64,000 nucleotides of DNA from NCBI GenBank assembly GCA_036924085.1, contig JAVGWX010000004.1, positions 10,697,416 to 10,761,415 of the forward strand. Reading direction: 5' to 3'. Source of the DNA: Ariolimax columbianus. Taxonomy: Eukaryota; Mollusca; Gastropoda; Stylommatophora; Arionidae. The translations under genes and the position numbers were made by a program. Under the pieces are notes generated by a model, which searched no databases, was not told the origin of the DNA, and saw nothing but the letters and a program-made list of their open reading frames with translations. Within the stretch, counting starts at the first letter, position 1; the number at the start of each line of letters is the position of its first letter. Shown in pieces: positions 38,001 through 46,613 of this stretch.

Positions 38001-41000
38001 ACGTCGACTCTTTCTGAGTGCATTCTGGCATAAATGCAGTGTTTCTTATCGTAACTCCTTCACCTTTCAATTTTCTCTTTTTCATAAATAAAAATAATAA
38101 TTTTCTATCCAGGGTGACAAACCTAGGAATCCTAGAGAGCGACAAGCTTCTGATACGGGCCACAAACGTAGGGAACATGACCTGGGAGCCACCTTCCATA
38201 TTTGAGACTCACTGTGATGTGGATGTCACCTTCTATCCATTTGACACGCAGATTTGTGTTGTGGAGGTCACCAGCTGGGCACAGACAGTGGAAGAGATTG
38301 ATCTTCGTCCCAGCGGTCATATGGTGGGTGTGTATGAGGGTGGGTGGGGGTGTGGGTGTGAGTGTGGGTGGGTATGAGTGTGGGTAGGGGTGTGGGTGGG
38401 TATAAAGGTGGGTGGGGGTGTGGGTGTGTGGGTGGGTATGAGTGTGGGTGGGGTGTGGGTTGGTATGAGTGTGGGTGGAGGTGTGGGTGGGTATGAGTAT
38501 GGGTGGTTATAAGTGTGGGTGGGGGTGTGGGTGGGTATGAGTGGGTATGAGTGTGGGTGGGGTGTGGGTGGGTATGAGTGGGGGTGTGGGTGGGTATGAA
38601 TATGGGTGGAGGTATGGGTGGGTATGAGAGTGGGTGGGGGTGTGGGTGTGTATGAGTGTGGGTGGGGGTGTGGGTGGGTATTAGCATGGGTGGGGATGCG
38701 TGTGGGTATAAGTGTGGGTGGGGGTGCGGGTGGGTATAAGTGTGGGTGGGGGTGTGTGTGTATGGGTGGGGGTGGGGGTGGGTATGAGTGTGGGTGTGTA
38801 TGAGTGTGGGTGGGGGTGTGGGTTGGTATGAGTGTGGGTTGGTATGAGTGTGGGTGGGTATGAGGGTGGGTGGTGGTGTGGGTGTGTATGAGTGTGGGTG
38901 GGGGATGGGTATGAGTGTGGGTGTGTATGAGGGTGAGTGGGGTTTGGAGGGGTATGAGTGTGGGTGGTGGTGTTGGTGTGTATGTGTATGACTATAAGTG
39001 GGGGTGTGGGTGTGTATGAGTGTGGGTGGGGTGTGGATGGGTATAGTGTAGGTGGTGGTGTGGGTGTAGATGGGTATGAGTGTGGGTGGGGGTGTGGATG
39101 GGTATGACTGTGGGTGTGGGTGTGGATGACTATGAGTGTGGGTGGGGGTTTGGGTGTGTATGAGTGTGAGTGGGGGTGTGGGTGTTAGTGTGGGCGTGGG
39201 TACGGCTGTGAGTGTGGGCGTGAGTGTGTGTGTGTGTGTGGGCGTGGTTGTGGCTGGGGCTGTGAGTGTGGGCAGGGGCGTGCGTGTGGGCGTGAGTATG
39301 AGCGTGTGTGGGGGAGTGAGTGTTGGCGGGCGGATGAACGTGAGTGTATGCGAGTGTGGGCGTGTGTTTAGCTGGGGCTGTAAGTGTGGGTGTGGATATG
39401 GGTGTGGGTGAGTGTGCGAGACGTTCCCGTTCAATTAAAACCGACCATGGCAATCACAATGAATCGTACAAGCTATTCAAATGATGTGTTTTGTTCTGTT
39501 AATATGTAACTGCTGGTTCTTGTCCCACAGAAACACATTTCTGAGTTATATAATTCTATATTTTCAGAATTTCCTCTCACTTATTGCATGTAATTTAGTC
39601 TATTTCACGTCTTGTAGAATTATGTGTTGCTGTTAATCTAGTGTATTTCATCTTTGCTCTCAGATTTTATATTTGATATTGTCTTTTTACAATCATTTTA
39701 TTTGTATTTGTAGCGCTAACGCACAGCTATCTCGCATCCTTCTGGAAGTCAACGGTTCGAATCCCAATTGTCTGGTGTCTATAATATGAAAGTGCTTATA
39801 ATACACTTACATGTGCTGTTGTTGTTGTTGATGTCGTTAACAATAAGTTGTTTTTATTTACTTGCCTCTGTGAGTCAATTTCTTTCGCCATATTTTTAAG
39901 ATCTTGCAATTCATTTTATAAATTAATTGTATGGATTTCATACCTTGGCCTGCAAGTCAGTTTTCGCATTTAGTCCAGTATATTTCTGATCTTGCAGTTA
40001 GTTTTATTAAGTATTCTTGTACATTTCAGATATAGCATTTGGTGTTTTTTGTAAATATATGTGAATATGTATATCACGCCGTCACGTTGTCTTACACAAG
40101 TATGATACATGAAGGTCTTGTACTTGTTTGTGTCAGGAGGGAAATGGCTGGAGATAATGCTTTGATGTAGCCAGAGCCCATACATATTCAGACCATGCGC
40201 CCAATTAGCCGACATTATTGATTCGGTAGTGACTAGATCTTGTCTTCATGTTGCAGATTGATCTTGTAGACTTTGAGCAGAGCGGAGAATGGGACGTACT
40301 TGGTTCATGGACAAAGAGAAGACTTCTGGGCACTGGGTCTGATGTCCATTCAGAAGTAGGCCATACATTTGGTGTCACTAGTTTGTGTTTTACTACCTGG
40401 CATGTCAGGCCGATTGAGTCTCATAGGCACTATGTACTGACAGACCATAGATTCGAACCCAAAGTATGCGTTTCTTGTGGTCAGAGCTCCAGAAGCATCT
40501 AGCGATGTACACTGCGCCACAACTAAGAGTGTGACGTTATCTGCAAACTGTGTTACATACTGTCATTTCCATTGTTCTACTCAGCGTCAACCGAGCGGTA
40601 CAAGGGTATCTGACTAACTGCTATTGAATGAAAAGAAGCGAGAAAACAGAAGCTTAATACAATGACGCTTCTAACACTTCATCCCTGACAATAGTGTCCG
40701 CTATGGCGTGGACCTTCACATCTTGGCATCAATTCACAACCCTCAACAATTTAGCTGCGCCACGATAAGACTGACAATGCTCTAAATTAGTCGTTAATTA
40801 ATCGAACAAATATGGCTTCCAGATTGACGCCTGCAATGGAAAATGTTCGACGAAAGAGCGTAAGAATGCATGGCTTGTAGTTAAAAGAAAATTGTCCGCG
40901 TACATCATTGCAACATGCCATGTGTTACCTGGCTAACGCAGAAATAACTAAATTGAAGGTTCATGCGGCAGTCGCCATACCAACTCTTCTGTACGCCTGT

Positions 41001-44000
41001 GAAATCTGGACTGTGTACAGTCAATATGTGAAGAAGCTTGTCCACTTCCATCTAGGCTGTCTAAGGAAACTGCTGAACATACAATGGCAAGATATAATCA
41101 CAGATATAGAAGTTCTTTCGCCGGCTGACATGACAAGCATCCACACAAAACTGTGCAAATCGCAGCTGAGATGGACTGACCATGTTGTCCGCATGTCAGA
41201 TGAGCTCGCGGTGTCCAAATAAAACGTTACAAAGTCATTCTGAAAGCCTCACTGAAGAACTGCGACATTTATCCTGATAATTGGAAGAACATTGCTGCTG
41301 ATCGCCCAGCCTGGCGTAGTCAGATCTCTTTTGTCAAGACACAAATGGAGTAGACAAGGGTCAAGGAAGCTGCAAGGAGACGATCAACACGAAAGGGAAG
41401 AGACAGATTGCCTCCGTCTGGCGGTCAGAGTTTCTCTGCCCTCAGTGTGACAGACGCTTTCTGGCTCGGATTGGTTTGATCAGCCACCTACGAACCCACT
41501 CCAGGATTGGTTTGATCAGCCACCTACGAACCCACTCCAGGATTGGTTTGATCAGCCACCTACGAACCCACTCCAAGATTGACAAATGACAATGTGGTCC
41601 TCTTCAGTAACGATGGACAAACAACAACACGGAAGAGGAGATTAACGTCGGGTCAGACAAAACATACTGATCAGACAGTGTTAGTCAGGGACGCGTAAAA
41701 CATACTGATCAGACAATGGCAGTCAGGGACGCGTAAAACATACTGATCAGACAATGTTATTGAGGGACGCGTAAAACATTCTGATCAGACAATGGCAGTC
41801 AGGGACGCGTAAAACACACTGATCAGACAATGTTATTGAGGGACGTGTAAAACACACTGATCAGACAATGGCAGTCAGGGACGCGTAAAACACACTGATC
41901 AGACAATGGCAGTCAGGGACGCGTAAAACATACTGATCAGACAATGTTATTGAGAGACGCGTAAAACACACTGATCAGACAATGCAATTGAGGGACGCGT
42001 AAAACACACTGATCAGACAATGCAATTGAGGGACGCGTAAAACACACTGATCAGACAATGCAATTGAGGGACGCGTAAACCACACTGATCAGACAATGTT
42101 ACTGAGGGACGCGTAAAACATACTGATCAGACAATGGCAGTCAGGGACGCGTAAAACATACGGATCAGACAATGGCAGTCAAAGACCCGAACAACATACT
42201 GACCAAAACCCCCACCTCACTGTCATACCTTTGTCTCGGGAAACAGCCTGTTTCATGGAAGTCTGGCAAGCGAGTAGGATTTCGGCGTGATCCCAGCAGG
42301 CGTGAGCGTCACGCAGATGAAACCAAGCATAGCAAAACAGACTGGATTACCTTGGCCCACCTTCATCAGCACACTCGGGTTGAGAAGAAAGCTACTGCAG
42401 TCCGCCACTTAATACCCTTTTCAGGGCGCATAAAACAGTAAACATACTCATTGTGGGCAATCAACAACAACAACCATGTTAGCGGAAATGGGACCTACGG
42501 CTGACTTCCATCAGGAACCATGTATAATCTTACCCCTTCCGTTCAGCCATTTTCTCAGCCAGGTTACAACTTATTTTGTAACTTTTTTATGCTTTTTAAA
42601 CTATTGATTAGGGGACGGCGTGGGCTAGTGATTTAGTGACACGGCTCACAACCCGAAGGTAGCTGGGTTCGATTCCCATCACAGCACCGCCCGTTACCCC
42701 GGGGAAGCAAACCCTTAGAAAATGCAGGAGGAAGCAGACCCTTACATAAAATTAATGCCGAAGTCGGATGCACTGGGCCGACAGGCGCAAAATGAAAACC
42801 GCAGTGCAACGCCCACCCGCCTTGGGAACTGAATAAATAAGGCGAACCCAAAAAACAAAACAAAACAAAAAAAACTTGATTGCTTAAGTAGTTTTTTGGG
42901 GGTTATTTTTTTTATGATAGCGCTTCAAGTGACAACTTTAAAAGTGGGATAGCAATTTTAAATAAAACGATTCCTTTGTCTTGTAACTTGTTAATATGGT
43001 TGGTAAGGATGGCTAGAGTGTCCTTAACGTACCATCACGGTGCAGACGAAGCTCACGATGGCATAGCTACAGTTAAAAATGAACCCCCCCCTCTATTGAT
43101 TTGCACCAATAAGAAGCAGCGTTCTGTTATCAGTTTGTTTTTTAAGCGAAGAAATTGATTGGCGAAAGAATGTTCGGTACGGTGATGCTTCTAACTCCAG
43201 CAAGTGTATGAGTGGAGTATGAAGTTCCAATACGGTATGAGTTCTGTGACTGTTCACAACCGGGTCAGGCGCACCGAGTAGTGACCCCAGAGTCGATTGC
43301 AGCCGCAATACGAAAAATCGCCAAGTTAGTAAAATTGCCGCAAATTGTCGACATCAGTCAAGGTTCATGATGTTCTATAGTACCACAAAGTGTCTGCAAG
43401 GTGGGTGCCACGACAGTTTACTCCAGAATTGAAACGACTCGTTGATGCCTGTCATGAACTTTTGAGGCGCTTTGAAGCAGAAGGTGATCGTTTCTTAGCA
43501 ACAGTTGTTACTTGAAATGAAACCTGGGCTCACCATCACGAGCCTGAAACGAAGAGAGCGAGCACTTATCTCACTTCTCTCTGAAAAATAATGTTACTTT
43601 TATGTTTAGAACTTTCTTGGATCAATCTGTATATCTTTCTTTCTGTTACTGTGATACCCGACCGCTCTAACTCACTTATAGGCTGCTAGACCTGTGTGCA
43701 CTGACATAAAGCGTTGTTCGATCTGTTTCCATAGATATAAAGAGTTTTCCCGTTTGTGTTCACTGACATTAAGCGCTGTTCGCCTCTGCTACAAAGGGCT
43801 GCTCAGTCAGTGCCCATAAACTGAGAGCAAATTTTGTTGTCATTAAATTACTCTTATGTTATGTAATCACAATCTCTCACGGGACCCAAAGAGACCTATC
43901 GCGAGACTCAAGTCTCCCCTGGAACACCGGACATAGAGCAGATCGATTATAGCAGCAGCTCAAACCTCTGAGAAAAACCAAACAGCTGTTTGAAACAAAA

Positions 44001-46579
44001 ATTAGATATGATGTAGACGACATATCGTTTGTACCGGCGATTAATAAGCATAAACACGTGAAAGAGAGAAACACAAAAAACAGTTCAGATGAACAGAAGA
44101 AGGTGAAGATGGTTTTGACCTCTCCACCTTCTCTTAAATTTAATTTTAAAATCATGAATAATGGATATCCTCTCAACAGGGTACTAGGACGTCTGACAAT
44201 GTACTTGCAAATATTGTCTTTGACCTGAAATGTCACGCCGTGCCTGACAGCAGCTATTAAATAGTGTCTTGACATTGACATGTTCATTATAACTGGAACT
44301 CTACACGTCATTTGTGATTTAAAGTTTCTTGTTGATAATTTCATAACCAAATTGTTCATGTTGACTCGACATGCACGTTTCAGATTACATTCTCCATCAA
44401 ACTCCAGAGAAAGCCGATGTACTACATCACAACCATATTGATTCCTGTCATTGTGACTTCCATCCTGTGTATTGTGGTCTTCCTGCTACCAGCAGAATCT
44501 GGCGAGAAAGTTGGCTACTCTCTGACTATCCTGCTCACCTACACGGTCATGTTGACACTCGTAGCTAGCTACATGCCCCCTACAAGCAAGCATACGTCTG
44601 TACTCAGTGAGTTCTTTTTGTTATATTTGAACATGCGGAAAGAGAAGGATTTAATATAATCCTTTTATTTGCACTATAAAAAAGTGAGCTATATGGGCTG
44701 AGAAGAAACATCATAGAATAGTTAGATCACTTGAAAGAATGACATGTTGGCACAAACAGGCAAAGACAGTGATCTCTTCTGTATACCGGGAGTCGAACCG
44801 AAGTGGTTTGTGAACACGACTCACACCCCAAACTTGCTTGTGCTTGGATTCAGCAAGGTCATGACCTTACAAGAGGGAAGTAAACCCATTTTAATAAATG
44901 CATCCTGAAGTTTGATGCAATGGGCCGTTGGGAGCAAAAACACAACACAACACACTCTGCCTTTGGAATCACGGAGATCAAGGACACGAATCTATTGTGT
45001 GAGATTATAAACAGCACCTGCGATATCCAAGCAGTCACCAGTAACTGGTCTCAGTTTTTAAACCAATATAATAACTATGCGAGGACAAGCAATATGAACT
45101 ATTATCCGTGATGGTCCAGAAGTACGCATGTTGACACATTTGAAAGCCAAAGAACATTAATAAGGTAAGATCTGCTTTAGCTTGCCTGTTCCTTGGTTTG
45201 GCTAGTGTTTCTAAGGACACTCGTGATGGTCCAAAAGGACGCATGTTGACACATTTAAAAGCTAAAGAACATTAATAAGGTAAGATCTGCTTTAGCTTGC
45301 TTGTTCCTTGGTTTGGCTATTGTTTCTTACTTCAAGTCCGGCTAGTACATGCCGTCCACAAGCAAGTTTAGACAGTGCTCAATGAATTTTGTTGGTTTCA
45401 GATGTATGTACTGTTATTGAATATTGTCATGGTCATATTTCAGATCTTAGATTTCAGATCAGTCTCCGCTGAAGTTTTAATGGAATGGAGTTAATAATGC
45501 AGAGATCTTGCTGTCGGGTAGCAATAGCTCAAAAGAATAAGTTGCAGCTTACCTAGGAGAGATAACTCTGACAATAAACAACTGCTCCCTAGCACGTGGG
45601 TTGGGAAAGCACGCCCAAATGAATGCACAACGAAGATCCTTGAACTAGGACCTTTCAGACAGAATTCTGTGCAACACAGTATGTCGGATAAAGACAAAGA
45701 AATGTTACAGCCATTCCATGCGTATGTCTAATGGCGAATAATAAAGAAGAAAATTATAGATGATGAGCTGTAAACGACATACAGATGGGTTGGGTTTATG
45801 CGTATCTGACATGCTAGGAAAACACGAAAAGTGACGTTCTCTTGGCTCTTCAACTGTCCGCCTCCACTGAGTCGCACATCAATAAGTTTGGGAGATTGAC
45901 TGAATGAAACCCTTGGTCCAACATGGTTCTGCAGAGAAGAAAGAATTGAAACAACTTGCTGCGACCTCTCATCCGGCGGAAGTTGATCTACCTGTTTGAA
46001 TTTTAGCAGCTGATTTTGTCAAACTAATGGTTAAATGAGGAGCATAACAATGTCGTGTCGCAGGCTTCCTGGAAGGAGACAAATTTAGTAGTGACATCAT
46101 TCTACTTAAGAAAACAGTCACAGAGCAAGAATTGTCGTCGTCTGTGAGGTGTTAAAGATGTCATTGAGTTGCGAGGTTGGAATTTTTCTAGAGTAGGTGT
46201 TAGAGACTTCATTGAGCCAGGCTTGGATTTTTTCCATATTTAGACCTTGACTACTTCGTTAAGCGAAGCTTAGACTTTTTCTAAGGTAGGCGTTAGAGAC
46301 TTCATTAAGCGACGATTGGTTTCTTCTGTGGTAAGTGAGATTTTAGAGACTTAATTGAGCGGCGAGATTTGAACTTTTTCCGTGTTAGGTGTTTGAAAAG
46401 TCATTGAACGAGGTTTGGACTTTTTTGGACATTGAGCGACGAGGTTTGGTCTTATTCTGCTGTGGATTGGGGGACCACATGCCCCCCTTACCGCCTTGCC
46501 ATCAATAATTGTAAGTTGACATCATCAGGTAGTCTGTAGCCTGTCAAGATAGGGGTTTGAACCCGATACCGTTATTATT

Positions 46580-46613
<34 letters not shown>

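Noticed and set aside
38268..39434. Thr/Pro/His-rich 388-codon frame antisense to intron 5
   Set aside because: It is the complement of a G-rich minisatellite.
40356..40502. Exon 6 reading on for 49 codons with three cysteines
   Set aside because: This stretch is a tRNA-derived SINE remnant. Stopping at GAA|GTAGGC restores the family pattern into exon 7.
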